A stretch of 64,000 nucleotides of DNA from Deefgea rivuli DSM 18356 (lineage in GTDB: Bacteria > Pseudomonadota > Gammaproteobacteria > Burkholderiales > Chitinibacteraceae), in contig NZ_KK211081.1 in the NCBI RefSeq assembly GCF_000620145.1, positions 307,878 to 371,877 on the forward strand. Reading direction: 5' to 3'. The notes under the pieces were generated by a model. That model ran no database searches. It was not told where the DNA came from and saw only the letters and a list, made by a program, of their open reading frames with translations. Below, one piece after another: positions 34,765 through 44,121 of this stretch (position 1 is its first letter; every line of letters begins with the position of its first letter). Both the position numbers and the translations under genes were made by a program.

Positions 34765-37301
34765 GCTTAGATCGTCGTGAATTTATTAAGATTTCTGCCG
34801 TCGCAGCCGCCGCAGCCAGCGCAGGAATTCCAATCGCAAATGCCGCGCCCAAAGCCATGCCCGCTATTGCTGGTGAGGGTGGCAGCGCCATTCGTTGGGA
34901 CAAAGCACCATGCCGCTTCTGTGGCACCGGCTGTGCAGTGTTGGTCGGCACGCAAAATGGCCGTGTGGTTGCCACGCAGGGCGATCCTGATGGCGAAGTC
35001 AATAAAGGCCTCAATTGCGTCAAAGGCTACTTCCTATCCAAAATCATGTACGGCGAAGATAGGCTGACCAAGCCACTGCTGCGCAAAAAGAATGGCGTTT
35101 ACGATAAGAATGGTGAATTCACTCCCATCAGTTGGGATGAAGCATTCGATATCATGGAAAAGAAATGGAAAGAGGCACTCAAAGCCAGCGGCCCTGAATC
35201 GGTAGCGATGTTTGGCTCAGGCCAATGGACCGTGTGGGAAGGCTACGCCGCCTCCAAACTGATGAAAGCGGGATTTCGCAGCAATAATCTCGACCCAAAC
35301 GCGCGCCACTGTATGGCCAGCGCGGTAACGGGATTTATGCGTACTTTCGGTATGGATGAGCCTATGGGCTGTTACGACGATATCGAAGCGGCCGATGCCT
35401 TTGTGCTCTGGGGCTCAAATATGGCCGAGATGCACCCGATTTTATGGAGTCGCGTAACGGATCGCCGCCTTTCTAACCCTAAAGTCAAAGTCGCCGTGCT
35501 CTCAACCTATGAGCACCGCTCGTTCGAGCTGGCCGATAATGGCTATGGCTTGGTGTTCACGCCGCAAACTGATTTGGCGATGATGAACTTCATTTGCCAT
35601 CACATTATTTCGACCGGCCGCGTGAATCAGAAATTCGTTAAAGATCACTGTAATTTCAAAATTGGCGAAACTGACATCGGTTTTGGCCTGCGTCCAAACA
35701 ATCCACTCGAGGTCAAAGCCAAATCCAATGGTTATCCAGGCGCCGATGGCAAACCTAAGGGTGATGCCAATGCAATGAAACCGGGCTCTTACGAGCATTT
35801 TTCCAAGTTCGTCTCTGATTACACCGTCGATAAAGTCAGCAAATTGTGCGGGATTCCTGAAGACCGCCTGATCGCGCTGGCCGAGCTGTACGCAGATCCA
35901 AAAATCAAAGTCATGTCGTTCTGGACGATGGGCTTTAATCAGCACACGCGCGGCACGTGGGCGAATAATATGATTTACAACGTGCATCTGCTGACCGGCA
36001 AAATCGCAGAGCCAGGCAATAGCCCGTTCTCACTAACCGGCCAGCCATCCGCTTGCGGTACGGCGCGTGAAGTCGGCACTTTTGCCCACCGCCTGCCTGC
36101 AGACATGCTCGTTGCTAATCCTGAGCATCGCAAACACGCCGAAGAAATCTGGCGTCTGCCCGAGGGCACCATCCCCGCCAAAATCGGCCTGCATGCTGTC
36201 GCTATGGCGCGCGCCATCAAAGACGGCAAAGTGAAAGTCTATTGGCAAATGGCCAATAATAATATGCAAGCCGGCCCCAATATCAACGAAGAGCTCTACC
36301 CCGGCTGGCGTCGTCCCGACACCTTTATCATCGTGTCTGATCCTTATCCAACCGTTTCTGGGCTGGCCGCCGATTTGGTGTTGCCAACCGCAATGTGGGT
36401 CGAGAAAGAAGGCGCATTTGGTAATGCCGAACGCCGCACGCAATTTTGGCGACAACAAGTCAACGCGCCCGGCGAAGCGCAATCGGATTTATGGCAAATC
36501 ATGCAATTTGCCAAACGCTTTAAAGTCGAAGACGTGTGGCCTGCCGATTTGATCGCCAAAAAAGCCGGCATGAACGGCAGAAGCTTATTTGACGTGCTGT
36601 TTATGAATGGCAATGTGAATCGCTTTAAAAATACCGATTTGCAAAAAGGTTTTGAAAACTTCGAAGCCAAGCTCGCAGGCTTTTATATTCAAAAAGGGCT
36701 GTTTGAAGAATACGCCTTATTTGGCCGCGGCCACGGCCATGACCTTGCACCATTCGATATGTATCACCAAGCGCGCGGCCTGCGCTGGCCTGTGGTCAAT
36801 GGCCTAGAAACACGCTGGCGCTACCGCGAAGGCTCTGATCCTTATGTCAAAAAAGGCGAAGGTGTGCGCTTTTACGGCAATAAAGACGGTCGCGCCAATA
36901 TCATCGCCTTGCCTTACCAGGCGCCGCCCGAAATGCCCGATGCTGTCTTCGATATGTGGCTGTGTACTGGCCGCGTGCTGGAACATTGGCATACCGGCAC
37001 GATGACGCGCCGCGTGCCGGAATTGCACAAAGCCGTTCCCGAAGCGATGGTGTTTATGAATCCGAACGACGCGAAAAAACGCGGTTTGCAGCGCGGTATG
37101 CTGGTGAAAGTGGCATCACGTCGCGGCGAAATCACCGCCCGGCTTGAAACTCGTGGGCGTAATAAACCCCCTGTGGGCTTGATTTTCATCCCGTTTTTTG
37201 ACGAAGGTCGTCTGGTGAACAAACTCACGCTCGATGCGACTTGCCCGATTTCTAAGCAAACCGACTACAAAAAATGCGCGGTAAAAGTCGTCAAAGCTTA
37301 A
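34761..37301 (+). CDS. napA: Periplasmic nitrate reductase catalytic subunit NapA
   Basis: An 846 aa molybdoenzyme reducing nitrate to nitrite in the periplasm. A Tat signal ([15 protein letters not shown], cleavage near ANAAP) is followed by the [4Fe-4S] cysteines Cys51, 54, 58 and 86 (CRFCGTGC ... NCVKGY). The Mo ligand is Cys184 in ARHCMASAV. Bis-MGD-binding segments include [13 protein letters not shown] and [20 protein letters not shown] near the C-terminus. It is close in size to E. coli NapA. Electrons come from NapC through NapB, encoded next. A 49-nt palindrome lies between napA and napB, 42 bp after the stop. Confidence 0.97.
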   Translation: MSLDRREFIKISAVAAAAASAGIPIANAAPKAMPAIAGEGGSAIRWDKAPCRFCGTGCAVLVGTQNGRVVATQGDPDGEVNKGLNCVKGYFLSKIMYGEDRLTKPLLRKKNGVYDKNGEFTPISWDEAFDIMEKKWKEALKASGPESVAMFGSGQWTVWEGYAASKLMKAGFRSNNLDPNARHCMASAVTGFMRTFGMDEPMGCYDDIEAADAFVLWGSNMAEMHPILWSRVTDRRLSNPKVKVAVLSTYEHRSFELADNGYGLVFTPQTDLAMMNFICHHIISTGRVNQKFVKDHCNFKIGETDIGFGLRPNNPLEVKAKSNGYPGADGKPKGDANAMKPGSYEHFSKFVSDYTVDKVSKLCGIPEDRLIALAELYADPKIKVMSFWTMGFNQHTRGTWANNMIYNVHLLTGKIAEPGNSPFSLTGQPSACGTAREVGTFAHRLPADMLVANPEHRKHAEEIWRLPEGTIPAKIGLHAVAMARAIKDGKVKVYWQMANNNMQAGPNINEELYPGWRRPDTFIIVSDPYPTVSGLAADLVLPTAMWVEKEGAFGNAERRTQFWRQQVNAPGEAQSDLWQIMQFAKRFKVEDVWPADLIAKKAGMNGRSLFDVLFMNGNVNRFKNTDLQKGFENFEAKLAGFYIQKGLFEEYALFGRGHGHDLAPFDMYHQARGLRWPVVNGLETRWRYREGSDPYVKKGEGVRFYGNKDGRANIIALPYQAPPEMPDAVFDMWLCTGRVLEHWHTGTMTRRVPELHKAVPEAMVFMNPNDAKKRGLQRGMLVKVASRRGEITARLETRGRNKPPVGLIFIPFFDEGRLVNKLTLDATCPISKQTDYKKCAVKVVKA

Positions 37302-37343
37302 TCGCATATCGCTTGGGCAAGCCAGCAGCTTGCCTTAAGCAAA

Positions 37344-37392
37344 GGGTATATAGATAAAAGCATTAATTAGTGATGCATAGCGAGCAATACCC
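37344..37392. repeat. 49-nt palindromic repeat, copy 5 (inside the nap operon)
   Basis: GGGTATAT ... GCAATACCC, centre AAGCATTAATTAGTGATGC. It occupies most of the 119-bp napA-napB gap and would appear in the nap mRNA. Confidence 0.72.
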
Positions 37393-37420
37393 AACATGCA
37401 TCATGACTAAGGAGATGAAA

Positions 37421-37870
37421 ATGAAGCAGTTAATCAGTTTATGGATTTTATTCTGTATCGCCATTGCCCCATTCGCCCAAGCAGAAGGACTTAGATCCCT
37501 GCGCGGCAGCGAAGTGATGAACGGCGATGTGCCATCAGAAAATTTCCGTTGGGAAAAAGACCGCCGACCTTTGCCACGGCATTTTGTGCAGCAACCGCCG
37601 ATTATTCCGCATACCACTAAAGGCTATTTAATTACTAAAGAATTTAATAAATGCCTAGACTGCCATAGCTGGGATCGCACTGCCGACACGGGCGCGACCA
37701 AAGTCTCAATCACGCATTTCAAAACACGCGGCGGCACTGAGCTGACTAATATTTCACCACGCCGCTATTTCTGCCAGCAATGCCATGTACCACAAACCGA
37801 TGCGAAACCCTTGGTAGGCAATACGTTTCAGCCTGCCGCCGGCCTCGTTAAACAGGGGAATACAAAATGA
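37421..37870 (+). CDS. napB: Diheme cytochrome c NapB
   Basis: A 149 aa periplasmic electron-transfer subunit. ATG 37421 is six bases after AAGGAG and gives the signal peptide [21 protein letters not shown]; upstream in-frame codons come from the palindrome and are not likely used. Two heme-binding motifs CLDCH and CQQCH are present, with the conserved PPIIPHTT and [17 protein letters not shown] stretches. It takes electrons from NapC and passes them to NapA. Stop overlaps the napC start. Confidence 0.95.
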   Translation: MKQLISLWILFCIAIAPFAQAEGLRSLRGSEVMNGDVPSENFRWEKDRRPLPRHFVQQPPIIPHTTKGYLITKEFNKCLDCHSWDRTADTGATKVSITHFKTRGGTELTNISPRRYFCQQCHVPQTDAKPLVGNTFQPAAGLVKQGNTK

Positions 37871-38571
37871 GCGAAACGCCAAGTAAACCCAGCCTAAAAC
37901 AGCGGCTCTGTGCGCGGTGGCAAAAAGTGAAGGGGATCCGAATTGGCTATATCGGGATCATCGTCGCGTTTATTGTCGGGATTATCTTTTGGGGCGGTTT
38001 TAATACGGCGCTAGAAATGACCAATACCGAAGAGTTTTGCCTGTCGTGCCACGAAATGAAGAGCAATGTTTATCCGGAATACCAAGAAACCGTGCATTAC
38101 ACCAATCGCTCTGGCGTTCGCGCCACTTGCCCGGATTGCCATGTACCGCATGAATGGGGGCCGAAAATGATACGCAAGCTCGAAGCTTCGAAAGAAGTTT
38201 GGGGCAAGCTCACCGGCTACATTGATACCCGAGAAAAATTCCTCGATAAACGACTTGAGCTGGCAGAGCACGAGTGGGCAAGGATGAAAGCCAACGATTC
38301 CAAAGCCTGCCGCAATTGCCACAATTATGAATATTTCGATTATATGGAGCAAAACACCCGCTCGGCCAATGCCCACCAAAAAGGCTTGTCTGAAGGGATG
38401 ACCTGTATCGATTGCCATAAAGGCATTGCCCACCATCTACCGGCCGTCAATCAGCACGTTGGCCCCGATGGTAAAGGTGTGAAACCTGAAGTGATGCACC
38501 CAGTGCAACCTAAAGCCAAAGGCGAAAACGGCAGCAAAGCCAGCGACGAGGACATGGCAGGAATCGAATAA
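37867..38571 (+). CDS. napC: Tetraheme cytochrome c NapC (NapC/NirT family)
   Basis: A 234 aa quinol dehydrogenase anchored by one N-terminal helix ([20 protein letters not shown]). Four CxxCH motifs: CLSCH, CPDCH, CRNCH, CIDCH, with [10 protein letters not shown] and HKGIAHHLP as in the family. It oxidises quinol and feeds NapB-NapA. Because napG and napH are absent here, NapC would be the sole quinol route. Last gene of napFDABC; a terminator follows. Confidence 0.95.
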   Translation: MSETPSKPSLKQRLCARWQKVKGIRIGYIGIIVAFIVGIIFWGGFNTALEMTNTEEFCLSCHEMKSNVYPEYQETVHYTNRSGVRATCPDCHVPHEWGPKMIRKLEASKEVWGKLTGYIDTREKFLDKRLELAEHEWARMKANDSKACRNCHNYEYFDYMEQNTRSANAHQKGLSEGMTCIDCHKGIAHHLPAVNQHVGPDGKGVKPEVMHPVQPKAKGENGSKASDEDMAGIE

Positions 38572-38594
38572 AACCACTAATTGATATGCGCACA

Positions 38595-38619
38595 CGGGCT
38601 TCTACGGAAGCCCGTTTTT
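38595..38619 (+). terminator. Rho-independent terminator of the nap operon
   Basis: CGGGCTTC-TACG-GAAGCCCG stem then TTTTTA, 24 bp after the napC stop. Confidence 0.9.
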
Positions 38620-38689
38620 ATTCAAGCCGCCCTTGCCAGCCAGCAGCGCACGCGCAATACTCTGGCGCATTATTACCTTGGACTTCGCC

Positions 38690-39472
38690 GTGTTTGCCGC
38701 CGCCTTTGCCGCCCTAATTGAAACTGATCCTAGCCAAAAAATCGCCAAATTGGCGCGAATTGACCTTGAGCAATTCGATGCGCTCGATCCCACGCCCATT
38801 ATCCCAATCGAAAATCCCGGCCGCCCTGCCAAGCCAGAACTCGTTGCGCCCAAAGATTTGCCGCGCCGCAGAAATCTAGGCGAAGCAGAAAACCGCGCCG
38901 CGCTCTTGCACGCGTTTGCGCATATTGAATTTAATGCGATCAATCTAGCCATCGACGCGCTGTATCGCTTTCGTGAAATGCCAGCACAGTATTACGCCGA
39001 CTGGCTCAAAGTGGCGCGTGAGGAAGCCTATCATTTCAGCCTGCTGCGCGAGCATCTGAATACTTTGGGTTTTGATTACGGCGATTTCCCCGCACACAAC
39101 AGTCTGTGGGAAATGGCGGTCAAAACCGATGCCGATGTGATGGCACGCATGGCGCTGGTGCCACGGATTTTAGAAGCGCGTGGTCTGGATGCCGTGCCGC
39201 CAATTCGGCAAAAACTGTTTAACGTCGGCGATCTACGTGCTTGCGAGATTCTCGACATTATTCTGGCGGACGAGATCGGCCATGTTCGCATTGGCAATGA
39301 CTGGTATCACTGGTGCTGCACAGAGCGCAGCCTCGACCCAATTCAAACTTTCGTCGCGCTACTGCGCGATTATGAAGCGCCAGTATTTCGCGGTACGCTG
39401 AATCATATTGCGCGGCAAGAAGCAGGATTTACGGCAGAGGAAATGGAATTACTGGAATCGTTGAAACAATAA
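38690..39472 (+). CDS. DUF455 ferritin-like protein
   Basis: A protein of about 260 aa with the DUF455 ferritin-like fold: AFAALIETDPSQKIAKL near the start, LLHAFAHIEFNAINLAIDAL (E and H of a diiron site), REEAYHFSLLREHLNTLG, ACEILDIILADEIGHVRIGNDWYHW with further Glu/His ligands. Family function is unclear; related proteins resemble tRNA hydroxylase MiaE. The frame is open from 38633 but no ATG exists; GTG 38690, after TTGGAC, gives the usual N-terminus. It follows the nap terminator, so it is likely transcribed separately. A 49-nt palindrome begins 3 bp after its stop. Confidence 0.82.
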   Translation: MFAAAFAALIETDPSQKIAKLARIDLEQFDALDPTPIIPIENPGRPAKPELVAPKDLPRRRNLGEAENRAALLHAFAHIEFNAINLAIDALYRFREMPAQYYADWLKVAREEAYHFSLLREHLNTLGFDYGDFPAHNSLWEMAVKTDADVMARMALVPRILEARGLDAVPPIRQKLFNVGDLRACEILDIILADEIGHVRIGNDWYHWCCTERSLDPIQTFVALLRDYEAPVFRGTLNHIARQEAGFTAEEMELLESLKQ

Positions 39473-39475
39473 AAA

Positions 39476-39524
39476 GGGTATATAGCTAGAGCTTTTATTT
39501 AATAAAGCCCACATTTATACACCC
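39476..39524. repeat. 49-nt palindromic repeat, copy 6
   Basis: GGGTATAT ... TATACACCC, centre AGCTTTTATTTAATAAAGC, 3 bp after the stop of the DUF455 gene. Confidence 0.72.
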
Positions 39525-39646
39525 GAAGATAATTCCTAATTAGTGAGCCATCTCAGCAAGCAAAAGATTGGAATTTATAGAAGTTAGCTTGAAACAAGCA
39601 GAATCAACCTAAATCTGCTTTCGACCCACTGCGGAGGTAATTTGTA

Positions 39647-39855
39647 GATTAGGCTAAGCTTGCGCAGCCCAACGTTCACCGTGGTTTCGCTTTTTCCTCA
39701 CACCAAACAGAATCTCTTTTGATTGTTATGGGTATCTTTGTTGAGGCATTTATAAATATAGACTTCACTCGTATACCTATAGCTAATGCGCCAAACCATC
39801 TTGGGCTTTTTCTCGCACGTTGGGCTGCGCAGGCTTAGCCCAACCTACGTAGCTG
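39647..39855. repeat. Composite repeat with inverted GTAGGTTGGGCTAAGCC ends, second copy
   Basis: Left arm TAGATTAGGCTAAGCTTGCG then CAGCCCAACGTT (39648-39679); right arm ACGTTGGGCTGCGCAGGCTT then AGCCCAACCTAC (39817-39848). A 49-nt palindrome lies between. Its right end abuts the IS1182-like element. Confidence 0.68.
39730..39778. repeat. 49-nt palindromic repeat, copy 7
   Basis: GGGTATCT ... CGTATACCT, centre GGCATTTATAAATATAGAC; nested in the composite repeat. Confidence 0.65.
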
Positions 39856-39863
39856 GCAGCTCT

Positions 39864-41487
39864 CGGCCCAGACTGTGTAAAAACGCGGAGGCAGGCAATG
39901 CCCATTTCACCCGTGCTATCATTTTTTGTAGTTTCACTGCCAATTCGTTCGCAAACTTAGCCGCAATTAGTAACAAATAAAAGCCTTTCAGGCTCTCATT
40001 GCCACCATCAGGTTTTGTATTCCTATGATTTTCATCACCCGCTTCATGTTGTACGCCAGTATATGTAAACTCATCTCTGCTCGGGCATGCTCTAGGCCTT
40101 TGGTGAAGAAATGTGTCGTACCCATCCATTCCTTTAAAGTGCCAAACGGATGCTCGACCGTCGATTTCCTAATCCGCATGGCATCAGGCATTTGGTCTAG
40201 CCGAGTTTGCATTGCATCTAAAATATTTTCATGTTCCCAACGAGTAACACGTCGTTCCTTGCCTGGAGTGCATTGCGCTTTCAAATGACAATCCTGACAT
40301 TTAGAACTCTAGTATTTATGTAGCGTCTGTCCTTTCTCAATGCTAATGCAACGTTGCGTAAGTTGCTCACCAGCAGGACACTGATATTCATTAGTCTGCG
40401 CGTCATAAATGAAGTCTGACTTATCAAACCGGCCTTCTGCATTCGCGCCGGAGGTCTTGCACTTAGGAACGATGGCGCTAATCTGGGCTTCATCGCAAGC
40501 CTGAATTTCTTCGCTTTTAAAATAACCACGGTCTGCAATCGCGGTGAGCTTCTCAACCGCCATTGCCGTTTTGGCTTGTTGCGCCATCTTGCTAAGTTGC
40601 GAACGGTCAGAGCCTTGGTTGTTCACATCGTGCGCAACAATCAAATGGTTTTTGGTATCCACAGCTGTTTGCACGTTATAATCCACGATGCCATTCCCCC
40701 GCGATTTCATGGAACGAGCATCGGGGTCGGTCAATGATATTTGCTTATCTGGTGTTTGGTTCAGCTCCACTTCAATCGTTTTCAATTCCGCCATCTTGGC
40801 TTTTAAAACCGTGATTTTATTTTGCAAGCGTTCGGCATTCACCGCTGCAGTGGCGTGCTCTTGACGGTCAGCAGAATCAAGCGCGGTCAAATAGCGCTGA
40901 ATGCTATTTTCAATTTCTTCCATGCGGCGTTGTAATTTTGCGCTGGTGAAGTTGCGGTCTCGATTGTTGACCGCTTTGAATTTACTTCCATCGACCGCGA
41001 CGATGGCTTCGGTGAATAAACCAAGCTGCTGGCAGAGTAATACGAACTGGCGGCAGACTTTGATGATGGCCTTGCCATTGTCTTTGCGGAAGTTGGCGAT
41101 GGTTTTGAAATCGGGGGTTAATTTGCCACTGAGCCACATTAGCTCGACGTTGCGCTGGGCTTCACGCTCTAAGCGACGACTCGATTGAATGCGGTTCAAA
41201 TCGCCGTAAATGTAAATCTTGAGCATCACGTTGGGGTGATACGCAGGGCGTCCCGTAATGGCTGGCGCGACACCTTCGAAACCAAGTTGAGCCAGATTGA
41301 GCTCATCGACAAAAACATCAACCACGCGCACTGGGTTCGCCTCGGAAATATAGTCATCAAGGCATTCTGGGAGCAAGGTAGTCTGCGTTCGGCTCTCGCC
41401 TTCGATAAAGCGTTTCAAAATAAAAACCTCGTCCCGTGGTCATGGCAAAATCATACTACAAGGCACGTTTTTACACAGTCTGGGCCG
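39864..41487 (-). mobile_element. IS1182-family insertion sequence with inactivated transposase
   Basis: Perfect 22-bp terminal inverted repeats beginning CGGCCCAGACTGTG (39864-39885 and, inverted, 41466-41487) enclose about 1.6 kb with a single transposase gene. No target duplication is obvious in the flanks. Confidence 0.85.
39988..41418 (-). pseudogene. IS1182-family transposase with internal amber codon
   Basis: The frame runs MKRFIEGESRTQTTLLPECL ... AITGRPAYHPNVMLKIYIYG ... ELMWLSGKLTPDFKTIANFR, the typical DUF772 N-terminus of IS1182/IS5-like transposases, then AIVAVDGSKFKAVN and VDYNVQTAVDTKNHLIVAHD with DDE-type residues. At 40309-40311 a TAG follows TLHKY, where the family has tryptophan. 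The same frame resumes with SSKCQDCHLKAQC, RRVTRWEHE and KSTVEHPFGTLKEWMG (the catalytic Glu region) and ends at 39988. A single nonsense change therefore separates the final catalytic segment. Confidence 0.88.
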
Positions 41488-41741
41488 ACTGCGGCCTGTC
41501 GCACAGTCTAACCGACTCAATTCATCCAAGCACCACCCCTAGAATGATGGTGGCTAAATTGGTATCTTTTAGAACCTCACAAAACCAGACTACTTATCAA
41601 AACTTAACTTTTGCTGATTTGTGTTCGTGTTGTATTCGAGGGGAGTCAGTTGTCTATTTTGCTGTAGAAACAGAGGTTTGATGTATTGGGGAGTTAATTG
41701 CCCAATTTGTATAAGAAACAGGTGGTTGATTGATGCCCACC
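41488..41741. other. Right end of the island, no gene seen
   Basis: About 250 bp of AT-rich DNA between the IS and the att region. No reading frame with protein-like composition. Confidence 0.35.
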
Positions 41742-41762
41742 GCCTACATAGCGCCTACACGG
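41742..41762. promoter_or_regulatory. Candidate integrase arm-type site, right
   Basis: GCCTACAT-AGC-GCCTACACGG, one mismatch from the motif at 25516, same orientation, 15 bp inside the right att repeat. Confidence 0.45.
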
Positions 41763-41776
41763 GGTAGTTCAAATAT

Positions 41777-41873
41777 TTTGAACGCAAAAAAAAGGACTTA
41801 GCATGTCTGCTAAGTCCTTGATTTTACTGGTGGGCCTTCACGGACTTGAACCGTGGACCAAAGGATTATGAGT
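41777..41873. repeat. Right attachment-site repeat (attR) overlapping the CAU tRNA
   Basis: Direct repeat of 25281-25374. It comprises the tRNA terminator hairpin and the 3' half of the intact tRNA. Confidence 0.75.
41787..41817 (-). terminator. Terminator of the CAU tRNA
   Basis: On the minus strand AAGGACTTAGCAGACATGCT then AAGTCCTT, followed by a T-run. Confidence 0.8.
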
Positions 41874-41904
41874 CCTCTGCTCTAACCAACTGAGCTAAAG
41901 GCCC
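41828..41904 (-). tRNA. tRNA with anticodon CAT, probably tRNA-Ile2
   Basis: A 77-nt cloverleaf: acceptor GGGCCTT/AAGGCCC, D-arm GCTC...GAGC, anticodon loop CTCATAA, T-loop GTTCAAGTC, encoded CCA. The GGGCCTTTAGCTCAG start resembles E. coli ileX (lysidine-modified Ile2) more than the elongator Met tRNA, but the anticodon alone cannot separate them. Confidence 0.9.
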
Positions 41905-41919
41905 GTAAGGGTTGCTATT

Positions 41920-43854
41920 CTACTGTTCGCTGGCGTTATTTTCAATGAAACTCTTCAATCTTTCTGAGCGAGTTGGATGACGCAGCTTACGTAGTGCCTT
42001 AGCTTCGATCTGACGGATCCGCTCACGCGTTACATCAAATTGCTTACCGACTTCTTCAAGCGTGTGATCGGTGCTCATATCGATACCAAAACGCATGCGC
42101 AGCACTTTGGCTTCGCGTGGTGTCAGGGTATCCAGCACTTCTTTGGTCGCTTCACGTAGACCGGCATAGACCGCAGCATCGGCTGGCGCCATATTATTGG
42201 CGTCTTCAATGAAGTCACCGAGGTGCGAATCATCATCGTCACCAATTGGTGTTTCCATTGAAATCGGTTCTTTGGCGATTTTAAGGATTTTCCGGATTTT
42301 GTCTTCCGGCATTTCCATGCGTTCTGCCAATTCTTCTGGTGTTGCTTCCGTGCCGGTTTCTTGCAGAATCTGGCGTTGGATACGGTTCATTTTGTTGATC
42401 GTTTCGATCATATGTACCGGAATCCGAATCGTACGCGCTTGGTCGGCAATCGAGCGCGTAATCGCCTGACGGATCCACCATGTCGCATAAGTCGAGAATT
42501 TATAACCACGACGATATTCGAATTTATCCACTGCTTTCATCAAACCGATATTGCCTTCCTGAATCAAATCGAGGAATTGCAAACCACGGTTGGTGTATTT
42601 TTTCGCAATCGAAATCACCAGACGCAAGTTGGCTTCGATCATTTCGCGCTTGGCACGCTTAGACTTGGCTTCACCGGTCGACATATGGCGACTGATTTCT
42701 TTCAACTCACGAATACTCAAGCGCGAAGATTCTTGCAACTCGTTGAGTTTTTGCTGCTGCTCCATGATCGCGTGTTTATAGCGGAACATGATGCCCGAGT
42801 AATTTTTTTCGCTGGCGATTTCTTCAGGCACCCACGTCAAGTCGGTTTCGCGACCTGGGAAGGTTTTAATGAAGTAATCACGCGGCATACCGACACGACG
42901 CGTACACAAGTCCATAATTTGGCGCTCGTGGGTGCGAATATCGTCCACCATGCCACGCAATACGTCGCAAAGCGATTCAACTTGACGGGCAGAGAAACGA
43001 ATTTTCTGAAACTCCATCGCAATCGATTGTTGCAACAGAATATAGGTCGGCGACGAAGTACCATGATCGATCAAGGCTTCGAGCATCCGGCCATACAGGT
43101 CGTTAATGACTTCGAAGTGTTCACGCGCTTGGGTTTTCAGTAGCTCAAGATTGGCGCTGGCCGCTGCTGCGCCACCGTCGTCTTCAACTTCTTCTTCCTC
43201 AGCAGTTTCTTCGAGCACGGCATCAGGATCTGGCAAGTCGAGTGCGACTTCTTCTTCCGCTTCCACCGCATTCGGATCGATAAAGCCGTCGATCACATCA
43301 TCGATACGAATCTCATCATTCAAACCACGCTCAACCAAATCGATGATTTGGGCAATCGTGGTTGGGCAGGCAGAGATCGCAGTGATCATGTGCTTGAGGC
43401 CATCTTCGATGCGCTTGGCGATTTCAATTTCGCCTTCACGCGTCAACAGCTCAACCGTACCCATTTCACGCATATACATACGGACAGGGTCGGTGGTGCG
43501 GCCAAAATCAGCGTCAACCGATGACAGCGCAGCCTCAGCTTCTTCGGCGGCGTCTTCGTCTGCCACACGGGCAGGCGCATCCGACATCAACAGATCTTCA
43601 GCATCGGGAGCTTCGTCGTAGACTTGGATCCCCATATTGGAGATCATGCTAATGATGCCCTCGATTTGCTCAGCATCCAGCATGTCTTCTGGAAGATGGT
43701 CGTTAATCTCGGCGTACGTGAGATAGCCACGCTCTTTACCGAGGACGATGAGTGTCTTGAACTTGGCTTTGCGCTCTTCAGGGTCGAGTTTTACCTCGCC
43801 TTGTTTGCCGTTAGACTCAAGATTTTCTTTATTTAGTTTTTGATCTGCTGCCAT
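41920..43854 (-). CDS. rpoD: RNA polymerase sigma factor RpoD (sigma-70)
   Basis: A 644 aa primary sigma factor. Region 1.1 lies near the N-terminus ([20 protein letters not shown]), 1.2 is [30 protein letters not shown], followed by an acidic non-conserved region ([20 protein letters not shown]). Region 2 includes [43 protein letters not shown] and [20 protein letters not shown]; region 4.2 ends [32 protein letters not shown] 43854 is preferred over the frame start at 43899. It follows dnaG in the macromolecular-synthesis cluster, with a tandem-repeat spacer between. Confidence 0.97.
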   Translation of the reverse strand: MAADQKLNKENLESNGKQGEVKLDPEERKAKFKTLIVLGKERGYLTYAEINDHLPEDMLDAEQIEGIISMISNMGIQVYDEAPDAEDLLMSDAPARVADEDAAEEAEAALSSVDADFGRTTDPVRMYMREMGTVELLTREGEIEIAKRIEDGLKHMITAISACPTTIAQIIDLVERGLNDEIRIDDVIDGFIDPNAVEAEEEVALDLPDPDAVLEETAEEEEVEDDGGAAAASANLELLKTQAREHFEVINDLYGRMLEALIDHGTSSPTYILLQQSIAMEFQKIRFSARQVESLCDVLRGMVDDIRTHERQIMDLCTRRVGMPRDYFIKTFPGRETDLTWVPEEIASEKNYSGIMFRYKHAIMEQQQKLNELQESSRLSIRELKEISRHMSTGEAKSKRAKREMIEANLRLVISIAKKYTNRGLQFLDLIQEGNIGLMKAVDKFEYRRGYKFSTYATWWIRQAITRSIADQARTIRIPVHMIETINKMNRIQRQILQETGTEATPEELAERMEMPEDKIRKILKIAKEPISMETPIGDDDDSHLGDFIEDANNMAPADAAVYAGLREATKEVLDTLTPREAKVLRMRFGIDMSTDHTLEEVGKQFDVTRERIRQIEAKALRKLRHPTRSERLKSFIENNASEQ

Positions 43855-43941
43855 GACTCTGCTTGTGTGTCTAGCAAAACCGAGAATTATACCAGACATC
43901 GAAGGGTTTTGTCCCCGATGCCGGAAGTGAAGCGCCCATAC

Positions 43942-44121
43942 AGCCGTTTTACTTAATTATCGACACAATAAAAGCGCCGATAATTAAGCCGTTTGACTTA
44001 ACTAGTGACACAACAAAAGCGCCAATAATAGAGTCGTTGTACTTAGCTGATGACGCATAAAAATGCGCCAATATATAGCCGCTTTACTTAGCTAGTGGCG
44101 CAATAAAAGCGCCAGATATTC
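43942..44121. repeat. Four tandem 45-bp repeats spanning the dnaG stop
   Basis: Units at 43942, 43987, 44032 and 44077, each exactly 45 bp, beginning AG(C/T)CGNNNNACTTA and containing an (A/G)CGC-AATAAAA-GCGCC-type stem-loop that is perfect only in unit 4 (GGCGC/GCGCC). Unit 4 includes the last nine codons and stop of dnaG; units 1-3 are degenerate copies filling most of the dnaG-rpoD gap. Confidence 0.82.

Noticed and set aside
43942..44121. CRISPR array
   Set aside because: The 45-bp units are contiguous with no unique spacers, one unit is the coding end of dnaG, and no cas genes are present.
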